48,501 nucleotides of DNA from Lachnospiraceae bacterium UBA7160 (lineage in GTDB: Bacteria > Bacillota > Clostridia > Lachnospirales > Lachnospiraceae), in NCBI GenBank assembly GCA_002491565.1, contig DKWE01000074.1, forward strand, positions 5,156 through 53,656. Direction: 5' to 3'. A program made the position numbers and the translations under genes. This document shows positions 25,309-34,506 of the stretch, one piece after another; positions within the stretch are counted from its first letter, which is position 1, and each line of letters opens with the position of its first letter. The notes below the pieces were generated by a model. The model saw only the letters and a list, made by a program, of their open reading frames with translations, did not search any database and was not told where the DNA came from.

Positions 25309-26043
25309 ATGACAAAGGTATGGGCACACAGGGGTGCGTCGGGGTATGCGCCGGAGAATACGCTGGAGGCGTTTGCACTGGCGGCGGAGATGGGAGCGGA
25401 CGCGGTGGAACTTGACGTACAGATGACGCGTGACGGAGAGCTCGTTGTGCTCCATGACGAGACAACGGATCGGGTCAGCGGCGTTTCTGGCTGGGTGAAG
25501 GATTTCTCACTTGCGGAGCTGAAGCGGCTGTCGGTGAACCGCCCCATCCCCGGCTACCGGGCGGTGCAGATCCCGACGCTACGGGAGGTGTATGAGCTCT
25601 TGAAGCCAACCGGGCTGGAGATCAACGTGGAGTTGAAGACGGGCATCGTCTTTTATCCGCAGATGGAGGAGAAGGTGCTCGGACTGGCAGCGGAGACGGG
25701 CATGGAAGAGCGGATCTGGTATTCCTCCTTCAACCACTATACGTTGCGTCGGCTCAGGGAGAGGAAGCAGGATGTGCGGCTCGGCATGCTCTATGCGGAC
25801 GGACTCTACGAGGCCGCGAAGTACGCTGAGGGGCTGGGGGTGGATGCGCTCCATCCGGCGTTATGCAATGTCCAGTACCCGGACTATATGGAGAAAGCGC
25901 GGCAGAAACAGCTGCGCGTGCATGTCTGGACGGTGAATGAGGAGTGTTATCTCAGGCAGATGGCACAGCTTGGCGTGGACGCGGTGATCACAAACTATCC
26001 GGACCGCGCGCGGGAGGTGCTGGGGCGGTCGGCGGAGCTGTGA
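25309..26043 (+). CDS. Glycerophosphodiester phosphodiesterase family protein
   Basis: The 244-residue product is a GDPD-type TIM barrel. Typical motifs are HRGASGYAPENTLEAF at the N-terminus, ELDVQMTRDGELVVLHD near residue 35 with the metal-binding Glu/Asp and catalytic His, and NVELKTG near residue 105. It hydrolyses glycerophosphodiesters to glycerol-3-phosphate and an alcohol. Without a signal peptide it is probably cytoplasmic. The ATG at 25309 follows AAAGGACAAAGGAAA. Its presence in a sugar locus is odd unless the imported compound is phosphoglycerol-decorated, which is speculation. The stop codon lies in the first bases of a duplicated GH2 fragment, so the current C-terminus (GRSAEL) may have been formed by that rearrangement. 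Confidence 0.92.
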   Translation: MTKVWAHRGASGYAPENTLEAFALAAEMGADAVELDVQMTRDGELVVLHDETTDRVSGVSGWVKDFSLAELKRLSVNRPIPGYRAVQIPTLREVYELLKPTGLEINVELKTGIVFYPQMEEKVLGLAAETGMEERIWYSSFNHYTLRRLRERKQDVRLGMLYADGLYEAAKYAEGLGVDALHPALCNVQYPDYMEKARQKQLRVHVWTVNEECYLRQMAQLGVDAVITNYPDRAREVLGRSAEL

Positions 26044-26305
26044 CAGCCGCCCGTGCTACGCGGCGGGCCATACGCCGACCGGCAGGGAAGCGTTTCTGGT
26101 GACAGAGTACGGAGGCATCGCTTTTGCCAATATCGGGGAGCAGGGCGAGCTGGGAGGCACGCAGACCTGGGGTTATCGCGGCTACTGCTATACGCAGCTG
26201 ACCGATGTGATGCAGGAGATCAACGGCGTGCTGACCGCTGACCGCAGGCCGAAGGTAGAGATCGGGCGCTTTGCGGAGGCGAACCAGGCTCCGCTGCGGT
26301 TCTGA
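26037..26305 (+). pseudogene. Partial duplicate of the GH2 3' end with an 81-nt internal deletion
   Basis: The segment 26037-26288 matches 24808-25140 of the GH2 gene with scattered substitutions. It retains the nucleophile region LVTEYGGIAFANIGEQGE and the tail GVLTADRRPKVEIG. It lacks 81 nt (27 codons) between HG and QG/YCYTQ, which would remove part of the barrel. It has no start codon or ribosome site and cannot make a functional enzyme. It continues 17 nt past the homology to its own stop. Confidence 0.93.
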
Positions 26306-26357
26306 CCCGGATAAGCCGGATGTAAATTTTCGTTTCGTTAGAAAATCCAAATGTATA

Positions 26358-26422
26358 AGCCAGCCAGGCGGAGGGCATTCTCTGTAGTCAGAGAACGCCC
26401 CCGCCTGGCTGGCTCTGTTTTT
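26358..26422 (+). terminator. Strong rho-independent terminator ending locus 1
   Basis: A 14-bp stem (AGCCAGCCAGGCGG with CCGCCTGGCTGGCT) plus an inner GGGCATTCTCTG/CAGAGAACGCCC stem is followed by CTGTTTTTCC. It cleanly separates loci 1 and 2. The following stretch to 26733 contains TATAAT at 26531-26536 with no good -35 box, a possible locus 2 promoter, and otherwise nothing recognisable. Confidence 0.9.
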
Positions 26423-26733
26423 CCGTAGAAATTCATGCGAAAATTATTGGCACAGGGAAAGGAATCGGAATATATCAATATAGTTGAAAAATCCATCAAA
26501 ATGAAGCAAGAATTCAGATTCTCAGCATTGTATAATTTACCCATACAAAAAACAGAAAACCAGAAAAAGAAATAAAAAAGATGTGCGTTTTGCAAAAGAA
26601 ATAGACTTTTTTGAAAATAGAATATAAAAAATACACAAATAGAAAAAGAAAGCATGGCTTATCTATGTGGATTTTCTGCGGGCTTTTTGAAGGCCAAGCG
26701 ACAGAAAAAGGCGTGGAGAGAGGAGATAATTTT

Positions 26734-28050
26734 ATGAATGTTGCAGCTCGGGCATTAAACCTTGCCGACTATGGCATCCTGCAAAATGAGATTCAGACGC
26801 AGCAAATTCAGAGGGTATTTGATGAAGCAGACCGATTAGGCGGACTTCCGGTTGTATTTCCGAGAGGAACCTATATTACCGGAACGGTTGATATCAAAGG
26901 GGCGTCTGTTTATCTGGAAAAGGGCAGTGTGTGGAAAGGATCGGAAAATCTGGAGGATTACCGTCCAAATGGGTTTGCACACAATGAAATGCACCAGACA
27001 ACCTGCCTGATTTACAGTATGCACCATGATCATATTTCTATCTCAGGAAGCGGAACGATTGATCTGAGCGGAGATGCCTTTTATGACTTAAATGATCTGA
27101 ATAGTCCGGAGTACAGCACAGATCTTTCAGAGGAACAGCTTGCGGAATGTCCCCGCAAAAATGTCGGAAGACCTTCTCAGCCGATCTTTTTTTACCAGTG
27201 CAGGGACATTGTAATGGATGGCATTACCATTTGCAATGCGCCATGCTGGACGGTATCCTTTCATGACTGCGAAAATATCCGTCTGACATATCTGACGATC
27301 CGGAACAGAACGAATTTGCCAAATAATGACGGCATGCATTTTTGCGGTTCCCGGAATGTGGTGATACATGGCTGCAATATAACAGCAGGAGATGATTGTA
27401 TCGCATTGTCTTCGATCACAGACTGGAATAAAGCGTGCGAGCGCTTTGTGATTTCGGACTGTATTCTGACTTGTTCTTCCAAAGCGATTGTACTTGGATA
27501 TTCGCACAGCATTGTCCGGAATATTACGATTTCGAATTGCGTGATATATGACAGCCACAGAGGAATCTGTGTAATGACGATACCGGGAACCGGACTGATC
27601 GAGCATGTTCTGATACAAAATGTGAGTATTGAGACACGAGTGCGGGCTGGAAACTGGTGGGGAAATGGAGAAGCAGTTGCCGTGTTTGCGGCGTATCATG
27701 AGTTGCTGTCTTATGAAGGCACTCAGCCGGAAAAACGGTTTGATGTGAGTATTCGTGATATCCGGTTCAGCAATGTGAGCTGCATCAGCGAAAATGCTAT
27801 TGCAGTGATCGGGGAGCAGGACTGCGTAGAGGATATCCACTTTGACAATCTCTATTTTGAAAAGAAGGAGAGCGCTAACCGGTACATAAAAGGGGATCGG
27901 AGAATCGATGTCAGTCCATCCCGACATATCTATGACATACCGGAGGGAGGAGAATACTGGCTCTATGTACATGGCGCGAAGAATGTCACCTATAACAATG
28001 TGACAGTAAAACCTTACCACGGAAAGGCGCTGAAAGTATTTTCGGAGTAA
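26734..28050 (+). CDS. Glycoside hydrolase family 28 (polygalacturonase-like) enzyme
   Basis: The 438-residue protein is a right-handed parallel beta-helix, seen as repeated I/V-x-I-x-N/D-C strands. It carries the GH28 catalytic pattern: Asp199 in NNDGMH and Asp220-Asp221 in GDDCIAL. The next family motif GHG reads YSHS (His258), a divergence from classical polygalacturonases, so the substrate may be another uronic or deoxy-sugar glycan. No signal peptide is present, unlike secreted pectinases, which fits action on imported oligomers. The ATG at 26734 follows AGAGGAGATAATTTT; the frame opens 123 nt earlier without support. First gene of locus 2. Confidence 0.87.
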   Translation: MNVAARALNLADYGILQNEIQTQQIQRVFDEADRLGGLPVVFPRGTYITGTVDIKGASVYLEKGSVWKGSENLEDYRPNGFAHNEMHQTTCLIYSMHHDHISISGSGTIDLSGDAFYDLNDLNSPEYSTDLSEEQLAECPRKNVGRPSQPIFFYQCRDIVMDGITICNAPCWTVSFHDCENIRLTYLTIRNRTNLPNNDGMHFCGSRNVVIHGCNITAGDDCIALSSITDWNKACERFVISDCILTCSSKAIVLGYSHSIVRNITISNCVIYDSHRGICVMTIPGTGLIEHVLIQNVSIETRVRAGNWWGNGEAVAVFAAYHELLSYEGTQPEKRFDVSIRDIRFSNVSCISENAIAVIGEQDCVEDIHFDNLYFEKKESANRYIKGDRRIDVSPSRHIYDIPEGGEYWLYVHGAKNVTYNNVTVKPYHGKALKVFSE

Positions 28051-28063
28051 TTGCCCGGGAAGC

Positions 28064-28177
28064 GGTATCCTGCGCGAGCACGCAACAGATGTCAGCTAGA
28101 GGTACCCTGCGCAAGCACGCAACAGATGCCAGCCAGAGAGGTTTCCTGAGCAAGCACGAGAAAGAGGTAGCCAGAGA
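28064..28177 (+). repeat. 37-39-nt tandem repeat between GH28 and the permease gene
   Basis: Units begin at 28064, 28101 and 28140 and follow GGTA-CCTGCGC-AGCACGCAACAGATG-CAGC-AGA. The first two are closest, the third is more diverged and merges into the region before the permease ribosome site (GAGGAG at 28222). Confidence 0.88.
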
Positions 28178-28231
28178 GGTAGCTGTAAAAGAAAGAAATA
28201 GCTGCAGGCCGCGGCGGAAAAGAGGAGAGAC

Positions 28232-29158
28232 ATGGGCAAAAAGAAAAGAAGCAATCCATTTTCTGAATTGTGGAAACACAAATTTTTATACCTGCTCGTA
28301 TTGCCTGCAGCACTGTACACATTCATTTTCAGTTATCTGACGCTGCCGTATATGGTGATTGCCTTTGAAAAGTATAACTACAAAACGGGAATCAGGAGTC
28401 CTTTTGTCGGATTGAAAAACTTTGAGTATTTTTTCAAATCCAGCTGGGCATGGACAGTTACGCGCAACACCCTTGTAATCAATGTCCTGTTTCTGCTGTT
28501 TGGCACGGCATTGGCTGTCGTACTTGCGATCCTGATCAACGAAATACACAGGAAAAAATTCCTGAAAGTATCACAGGCTTTCATGCTATTTCCGTATTTC
28601 ATTTCCTGGGTGGTCGTAAGCTATATGCTGCAGGGCCTTCTGGCCACAGACGGGGGATTGATCAATCATATCATTGAGTCACTGGGCGGAACCAGAATTA
28701 ACTTCTATTCTAACCCAAAATACTGGTATCCGATCCTGCTGTTATTGAACTTGTGGAAAAATACAGGGTATAGCTCTATCGTGTATATCTCTGCAATCAC
28801 AGCGATCGATGAGGGCATGTATGAGGCGGCCTACATCGATGGCGCAAACCGATGGAAGCGAATCCGGTATATTACGCTGCCGCTTTTATTCCCAACGATC
28901 TGTATCATGGTGCTGATGTCGATCGGGCGCATTTTCTATGGCGATTTCGGGATGCTCTATGCGATTGTGCGTGATAACGGGTCACTGATGCAGATCACAG
29001 AAGTGATTGACACGTATGTTTACCGGACCTTTAAAAATACGGGCGATCCGAGTCTGACGATGGCGATTGGACTTTATCAGTCAATTGTAGGGTTTATTCT
29101 GGTATTTACGGCGAATCGCATCGTGAAAAAGAAATTCCCTGAGGGGGCTTTATTCTAA
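28232..29158 (+). CDS. Sugar ABC transporter permease (LplB type)
   Basis: The 308-residue protein is a normal-length CUT1 permease with six membrane segments, the N-terminal family pattern LYLLVLPAALYTFIFSYL, SPFVGLKNFEYFF, and the EAA loop EAAYIDGANRWKRIRYITLP that contacts the ATPase. Start 28232 is preceded by AGAGGAGAGAC. It pairs with the permease that begins 19 nt downstream. Compared with the locus 1 LplB-type protein it lacks any N-terminal extension. Confidence 0.94.
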   Translation: MGKKKRSNPFSELWKHKFLYLLVLPAALYTFIFSYLTLPYMVIAFEKYNYKTGIRSPFVGLKNFEYFFKSSWAWTVTRNTLVINVLFLLFGTALAVVLAILINEIHRKKFLKVSQAFMLFPYFISWVVVSYMLQGLLATDGGLINHIIESLGGTRINFYSNPKYWYPILLLLNLWKNTGYSSIVYISAITAIDEGMYEAAYIDGANRWKRIRYITLPLLFPTICIMVLMSIGRIFYGDFGMLYAIVRDNGSLMQITEVIDTYVYRTFKNTGDPSLTMAIGLYQSIVGFILVFTANRIVKKKFPEGALF

Positions 29159-29177
29159 GAAGAGAGCGGGGGTAATT

Positions 29178-30083
29178 ATGGCATCTGGAAAAATCGGTGG
29201 AGTAAAATCACACAGTATCGGAGAACGAATCGGAAGCGCGGCGATTCATTTAATCATTGGGGGCTATGCGCTGGTCTGTATTGTTCCATTTATTCTGGTT
29301 TTGATTGTATCGTTTTCTTCGGAAAAGTCGATTACGCTGAATGGATATTCCTTCGTGCCGATGGAATGGTCCGTGTCCGCTTACCGTATGCTGTTTTTTA
29401 ATGGCTCCAGCGTACCGAGAGCGTATATGGTGACGATCTGCGCGACGCTGATTGGAACGCTGATCGCGTCACTGATCACATTTGGTGCAGGGTATACTCT
29501 GGCGAACAGACACTGCAAATATAGAAATGGATTGGCTTTGTATTTCTACATTCCAATGGTATTCTCTTCCGGACTGGTTCCCTGGTATATGATGTCCAAG
29601 AACCTGGGCTGCTATGACAATATCTGGGCGCTGATCGTTCCTTCTCTGATGTTTTCGCCATTCAATATGTTTCTTGTCCGGAATTTTGTCCGGGAAATTC
29701 CAGAGGAGTTGGACGATTCCGCAAGAATTGACGGGGCGGGAGATATTGCGATCGCATTTCAGATTTACTTTACTTTGTGTAAGCCGGTGCTTGCGACGAT
29801 TGCGCTGTTTTATGCGATTGGCTATTGGAACAATTACTTTAATGCGGTGATGCTGGTAAACGATCCGGACTATTTTAATTTGCAGATGCTGTTGTTTAAA
29901 ATTCAGTCAGAGATCGCATCGTTAAGCAAGATGGCAGTAGGGACAATGGGGGCTGTTAATCCTCCGAAGGAAAGCTTCAAGATGGCGATGTCTATTGTGA
30001 CAATCGGCCCGATCGTTCTGCTGTACCCTTATCTGCAGAAATATTTTGTCAAGGGGATGGTGGTAGGCGCCGTCAAGGGATGA
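29178..30083 (+). CDS. Sugar ABC transporter permease (LplC/YtcP type)
   Basis: The 301-residue partner permease has six membrane segments, the EAA loop DDSARIDGAGDIAIAFQIYFTLCKP and the C-terminal KYFVKGMVVGAVKG typical of this subfamily. The EAA loop is split here only by the length of the quoted motif; it is complete. The ATG at 29178 follows GCGGGGG. With the preceding gene and the following binding protein it forms the import system of locus 2. Confidence 0.94.
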   Translation: MASGKIGGVKSHSIGERIGSAAIHLIIGGYALVCIVPFILVLIVSFSSEKSITLNGYSFVPMEWSVSAYRMLFFNGSSVPRAYMVTICATLIGTLIASLITFGAGYTLANRHCKYRNGLALYFYIPMVFSSGLVPWYMMSKNLGCYDNIWALIVPSLMFSPFNMFLVRNFVREIPEELDDSARIDGAGDIAIAFQIYFTLCKPVLATIALFYAIGYWNNYFNAVMLVNDPDYFNLQMLLFKIQSEIASLSKMAVGTMGAVNPPKESFKMAMSIVTIGPIVLLYPYLQKYFVKGMVVGAVKG

Positions 30084-30204
30084 TGTGCCGAAACGGCAGC
30101 GGTGAAAGAAAGAGGGGAATCCCTCTCTCGGGACAGCGAGGAAGCAAGCTGGAACGAAAGAACTGCCGATTGCATAATAATTGCATAATAAAGGAGGACA
30201 AGAA

Positions 30205-31740
30205 ATGAGAACAAAAGGATGGAAAAGACTGTTGTCGGCGACGGCTGCCACGAGTATGGCAATGTCGCTCGCGGTGTGCGGCGGTACAGGGACAATGGAA
30301 GCAAAGGCTGCTTCCGGGGAAAAGCATCCCTGTCGGATTGTTCAGCCGGGATCTCTGCCCAGCGATTATGAAACAGGCATCGCAGCCGTAAACAAGAAGC
30401 TGGAAGAAGACGGCGTAGACATCGAGGTGGAGGTAATCCGGATTCCAGGGGATGCCTACTCGGAAAAAGTAAACCTGATGCTGTCTACTGGTGAACCGTT
30501 TGAAATTATGCATATTATGCAGGATGTAAGGAATATTTCTTCTTATGCAGGCGTAGGTTCTATTATTCCAGTGACAGACTATATTGACAAATATCCGAAT
30601 CTGAAGGAAAAATTTACAGATGTTGAGTGGTCTTCTACTCTTTATGACGGCGAGTATTATGCGATTCCAGACGCGTGGAGGGCGCTGGATCATAACGTAT
30701 CCTTTATGGTATATCGGGAAGATATTTTGAAACAGGCAGGATACGATGCGCTTCCGGAGACAGTGGATGAAATGATTGACGTTATGAAAAAATCACAGGA
30801 TATTATCCTGGAGGAGAGCGGGATAAAGGCGTATCACTGGTTCCACGCTAACCAGTACCCCGCAAACTGGCTGCACAGAAGCTATGATACTTACCCGTTT
30901 TATGTTGATTTTGATCTTGGACTGACGCTGGTAAGGCAGGATGGGACAGTTGACTCGTTCTATGAATCCGAGGAATTCAAGAAGGATTGCGAAACGTATT
31001 ATGAAATGTATCAGGCCGGTCTGGTCAACCCGGATGTGCTGAATCTGGATTCTCAGGCGAAATACGATGATGCAAATTACGGAGCATTTTTGCCGTCACA
31101 GACCTTTGACTCGAATATACAGAATAAGATTAAAGAAAATATTGGAGTAGATGCTTCTGTTAAATGGACAAGAATCTTCCCGGAGAAGCCGGATTTGGTG
31201 TATACTTTTGGTCAGAATATGAACGCAGTTTCGTCTACCGCAGAGGACCCGGAGACTGCATTCAAATTCTTTGACTGGCTGTATGCGTCGCAGGAAAATT
31301 TTGATCTGTTCCACTATGGGGTAGAAGGTACGCACTATACGCTCAATGACGCGGGCAGGATGACACAGACCAAGGGAGAGGATGGAAATCCGCTTTATTT
31401 CATGGATACCTGGATAACTGGCTATCTTCCATATCAGCGCTATACGGAAGATGTGACAGAGGATTACATCGACTATGATACATACAAATCCGATAATTAC
31501 GTGGTGACTCCAGCGGCAGGCTTTGTATTTGACGCGACGAATGTTCAGACAGAGCTGACGAACCTGGAAATGGAAATTATCACATCGATTTATCCGATCA
31601 AGATGGGACTGGTACCTTATGAGGAGAACATCGACGATGCGATTGCGCGGCTGAAGGCGGCAGGACTGGATACGTATCTGGAAGAGTACAGAAGCCAGTT
31701 TGCAAAGTATCTGGAAGAGCATCCGGAGGTGCTTGGATAA
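30205..31740 (+). CDS. Extracellular solute-binding protein (LplA type)
   Basis: The 511-residue product starts with a basic, then hydrophobic signal sequence. The Cys at residue 25 lies in LAVCGG, where Val occupies the position before Cys normally held by Gly, Ala or Ser; this is an atypical lipobox, and signal peptidase I cleavage near AKAAS is an alternative. The mature part is a family 1 binding protein (LMLSTGEPFEIMHI, YYAIPDAWRALDHNVSFMVYR). AAAGGAGG precedes the ATG at 30205. It supplies substrate to the two permeases just upstream; the ligand is unknown but should be processed by the GH28 and GH36-like enzymes of the locus. Confidence 0.92.
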   Translation: MRTKGWKRLLSATAATSMAMSLAVCGGTGTMEAKAASGEKHPCRIVQPGSLPSDYETGIAAVNKKLEEDGVDIEVEVIRIPGDAYSEKVNLMLSTGEPFEIMHIMQDVRNISSYAGVGSIIPVTDYIDKYPNLKEKFTDVEWSSTLYDGEYYAIPDAWRALDHNVSFMVYREDILKQAGYDALPETVDEMIDVMKKSQDIILEESGIKAYHWFHANQYPANWLHRSYDTYPFYVDFDLGLTLVRQDGTVDSFYESEEFKKDCETYYEMYQAGLVNPDVLNLDSQAKYDDANYGAFLPSQTFDSNIQNKIKENIGVDASVKWTRIFPEKPDLVYTFGQNMNAVSSTAEDPETAFKFFDWLYASQENFDLFHYGVEGTHYTLNDAGRMTQTKGEDGNPLYFMDTWITGYLPYQRYTEDVTEDYIDYDTYKSDNYVVTPAAGFVFDATNVQTELTNLEMEIITSIYPIKMGLVPYEENIDDAIARLKAAGLDTYLEEYRSQFAKYLEEHPEVLG

Positions 31741-31769
31741 GAAGAGGCAGCAAGTTACCAGAAAAAGAG

Positions 31770-31797
31770 AGGCGCAGGTTTTCAGCTGCGCCTTTTT
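31770..31797 (+). terminator. Rho-independent terminator after the locus 2 binding protein
   Basis: AGGCGCAG (31770-31777) and CTGCGCCT (31786-31793) form a GC-rich stem with an 8-nt loop, followed directly by a run of T (31793-31797). Confidence 0.85.
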
Positions 31798-31882
31798 AAA
31801 ACACAACTTAGAGGTGAAATCGGATCACACGGATCGCAATGACTTTTGACACGATAATTTGATTTGCAATAGGGACAACGAT

Positions 31883-32770
31883 ATGGACATGAGTGTAGAT
31901 CAGAAAACAAAATCAGAGGCTATTTGTTTGACCATGCCGGATTGCGACAAAATCAGCAGTGTGGGATATTTATATCAGGTGGGTGTGAAAGAAACCTGTC
32001 AGCTTCATACCCATGATTTTTATGAAATTTTTTATATTATAAAAGGAAAAGCGATTCATGCGATTAACGGGGAAAAGCAGGTACTGCTGCAGGGGATGCT
32101 GGTATTTATCCGGCCATCAGATACACATGAATATGCGTTTCTCAATCATTATGACTTTGAAATCCTTTCTATAGGGATAGAGTGCTGGATCGTAGAGCGT
32201 GTATGTAAGTATCTGGGGCTTGACCTGGCACAATTTCACAAGCCGAAGCTTCCTCCGATGATTATGCAGGACGGGGCACACTGCTGGGAGCTTCAGAAGA
32301 AGTTGATGAGGATTCATGAAAAAGAGAAGGGCGAAGAGAGACAAAGATATTTTCTGTCTATTTTTCCTGAAATTTTGTACCAGTTTTACTATGATTCGAA
32401 TTATCAGAATGAAATGGTGATTCCGGCCTGGCTCTCCAATGTGATAGAGAAAATGGAGAAAAAGGATAATTTTCTGCCCGGACTGCCCAGGATGATCGAG
32501 CTGGCAAATGTGTCACAGGAACATCTGACGCGGGAGTTCAAGCGCTTTTTGGGAATCACGCCGACGGAATTCATCAATATCAAAAAGATCAATTACGGTG
32601 TGGAATTATTACTGGAACGTAAATACGACATTCTGGAAGTCTGCTATATGTGTGGATTTAATAATCTGAGCTATTTTTATAAGATTTTTGAGAAAACGTA
32701 TCATTGCACACCAAAGGAATTTTTAAAGTATCATCAGAAATCAGATCGCGCAGGAGGAATAGGAACGTGA
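31883..32770 (+). CDS. AraC-family transcriptional regulator
   Basis: The 295-residue protein has an N-terminal cupin sensing domain (HTHDFYEIFYIIKGKAIHAING, quoted in part by HTHDFYEIF; IRPSDTHEYAF) and a C-terminal pair of helix-turn-helix motifs (MIELANVSQEHLTREFKRFLG and VCYMCGFNNLSYFYKIF). It probably senses a sugar and activates locus 2. The start is uncertain: 31883 has AGGGA at 8 nt, and an ATG two codons later is also possible. Its stop overlaps the start of the GH36-like gene by 4 nt, so the two are translationally coupled. Confidence 0.88.
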   Translation: MDMSVDQKTKSEAICLTMPDCDKISSVGYLYQVGVKETCQLHTHDFYEIFYIIKGKAIHAINGEKQVLLQGMLVFIRPSDTHEYAFLNHYDFEILSIGIECWIVERVCKYLGLDLAQFHKPKLPPMIMQDGAHCWELQKKLMRIHEKEKGEERQRYFLSIFPEILYQFYYDSNYQNEMVIPAWLSNVIEKMEKKDNFLPGLPRMIELANVSQEHLTREFKRFLGITPTEFINIKKINYGVELLLERKYDILEVCYMCGFNNLSYFYKIFEKTYHCTPKEFLKYHQKSDRAGGIGT

Positions 32771-34389
32771 GTTTTGCAGAGATTAGAAATTATCCGGACA
32801 ATATAATCGTGCAGACAGAGAGAGGATGTGCGGTTTTCGATGAGAGCGGAAGAGAATATGAGGGTATCAGTAAGAGTGGAAGATGGCGCTGCCAGGACAT
32901 CCTGCTGGAAATCAAAAAACAAGATGACAGATGCATGGTGTATGTAACTGCGCAGGTGACGAAGATAAACAGAATCTGGTTTGAATGGAACTATGAGCTT
33001 CAAGGGGAATACAGGATTTTAGGAGATGCCTGGGAGCGTGCTTACGGGGATCTGGAATGGAGAGGGATCGTTCCGGAACGGGTCATGCCCTGGTATGTAA
33101 TGGTCCATGATGTGGAAGAGAAACGGACGCATGGCTACGGCGTGGAGACCGGAGCAAATGCTATGTGCTTCTGGAAGCTGGATGGCCACAGGATTGTGCT
33201 GTGCATGGATGTTCGAAACGGTGCGATGGGAGTCGATTTGCAGGGAAGGCGCTTGCACGCGGCGACGATTGTGAGCAGAGAAGGACGGAGTGGAGAGACT
33301 GCTTTTGAAGCTGCAAAGGAATTTTGCAAAAGCATGTGTGCCGCGCCGAGGCTGCCTAAGACAGCCGTATACGGAAGCAATAATTGGTACTACGCTTATG
33401 GAAACAGCTCTGCGGACGATATCAGGAAGGATGCGGAGTTGTTGTGCGAGCTGGCCCCCGACTCTGAAAACCGTCCGTTTCTGGTGATTGATGATGGATG
33501 GCAGATGACACACGGTTGCTGCTGCACCGGAGGACCGTGGAACAAGGGAAATTACAAGTTTTCGGACATGCAGAAACTGGCAGAGGATCTGAAAGAGAAA
33601 AAGCTCCGGCCCGGATTGTGGGTCCGGCCATTGAGAACCTATGAATATTTTTCGGAGGAATGTATTCTGCATGGGAAAATGACAGCCGAAGGGCGCTGCC
33701 TGGATCCGAGTCATCCGGAGGTTCTTACCTATACGGAAAACATGTTTCGCGGGATAAAAGAATGGGGGTATGAGCTGATCAAGCATGACTTTTCCACCTT
33801 TGATATCTTCGGCAGGTGGGGCTTTGAGATGGGAGAGGAAATGACAGGTCCCGATTGGCATTTTTATGATACTTCTAAGACAACTGCAGAAATTATTCTG
33901 CAATTTTACCGGGCAATCCGGCGGGGCGCAGGTGAGGAGGTCCTGATTTTGGGGTGCAATACCATTTCACACCTGGCGGCAGGTATTTTTGAAATCCAGC
34001 GGACCGGGGATGATACGAGTGGACGGGAATGGGAGCGTACACGCAAGATGGGCGTGAATACTCTGGCGTTCCGGATGTCGCAGAATGGCACCTTTTATGC
34101 CGCAGATGCAGACTGCGCCGGAATCATGGGCCGGATCGACTGGAGCCTGAACCGGCAGTGGATCGATTTGCTCTCGGTAAGCGGGACACCGATGTTCCTC
34201 TCAATTGATCCCGGATGTGTTACGGCAGAGCAATGCGAATACATAAAGAATGCATTTCAGACTTATTTAAAGGTAAATAGAGAGGCAGTTCCGGAAAACT
34301 GGATGAATACGACGTGCCCGGATAAGTGGAATACGTGTTGCGGAACGAGAAATTACCGGTTTAGTAGTCTGCCGGGGGCAGGTGAGTGA
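32767..34389 (+). CDS. GH36-like (clan D) alpha-galactosidase family enzyme
   Basis: The 540-residue product resembles GH36/GH27-type enzymes: NNWYYAYGNSSADD, the VIDDGWQ strand, GLWVRPL, and the candidate nucleophile Asp341 in LIKHDFSTFD. The acid/base is probably Asp415 or Asp416 in RTGDDTSGRE. It removes terminal alpha-linked galactose or a related sugar. It is shorter than full GH36 proteins (about 700), with a reduced C-terminal domain that ends soon after the barrel. No signal peptide. The start is a GTG at 32767 overlapping the AraC stop (GTGA), with AGGAGG about 10 nt upstream; the longer open frame inside the AraC gene has no support. Confidence 0.82.
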   Translation: MSFAEIRNYPDNIIVQTERGCAVFDESGREYEGISKSGRWRCQDILLEIKKQDDRCMVYVTAQVTKINRIWFEWNYELQGEYRILGDAWERAYGDLEWRGIVPERVMPWYVMVHDVEEKRTHGYGVETGANAMCFWKLDGHRIVLCMDVRNGAMGVDLQGRRLHAATIVSREGRSGETAFEAAKEFCKSMCAAPRLPKTAVYGSNNWYYAYGNSSADDIRKDAELLCELAPDSENRPFLVIDDGWQMTHGCCCTGGPWNKGNYKFSDMQKLAEDLKEKKLRPGLWVRPLRTYEYFSEECILHGKMTAEGRCLDPSHPEVLTYTENMFRGIKEWGYELIKHDFSTFDIFGRWGFEMGEEMTGPDWHFYDTSKTTAEIILQFYRAIRRGAGEEVLILGCNTISHLAAGIFEIQRTGDDTSGREWERTRKMGVNTLAFRMSQNGTFYAADADCAGIMGRIDWSLNRQWIDLLSVSGTPMFLSIDPGCVTAEQCEYIKNAFQTYLKVNREAVPENWMNTTCPDKWNTCCGTRNYRFSSLPGAGE

Positions 34390-34443
34390 CGAGGATACAA
34401 GTATCAATAGTCATACCTGACTGTTGTATAGCAAAAATATAAA

Positions 34444-34487
34444 CCGTGCAGCGGCATTTTCTCGCTGAGGAGAATACTGCTGCACGG
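34444..34487. terminator. Bidirectional terminator between GH36-like and phosphotransferase genes
   Basis: CCGTGCAGCGGCATTTTCTC (34444-34463) pairs with GAGAATACTGCTGCACGG (34470-34487) in a long, slightly interrupted stem. On the minus strand it is followed by TTTATATTTTT, a good T tract. On the plus strand the T tract is poor. Confidence 0.75.
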
Positions 34488-34506
34488 CAGTTTGCTGACA
34501 GAGTCA

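Noticed and set aside
23322..25547. 741-residue open frame on the minus strand
   Set aside because: It is antisense to the GH2 and GDPD genes, which have clear catalytic motifs. The frame is rich in Arg, His and Leu, as expected from the complement of GC-rich coding DNA, and has no ribosome site or domain.
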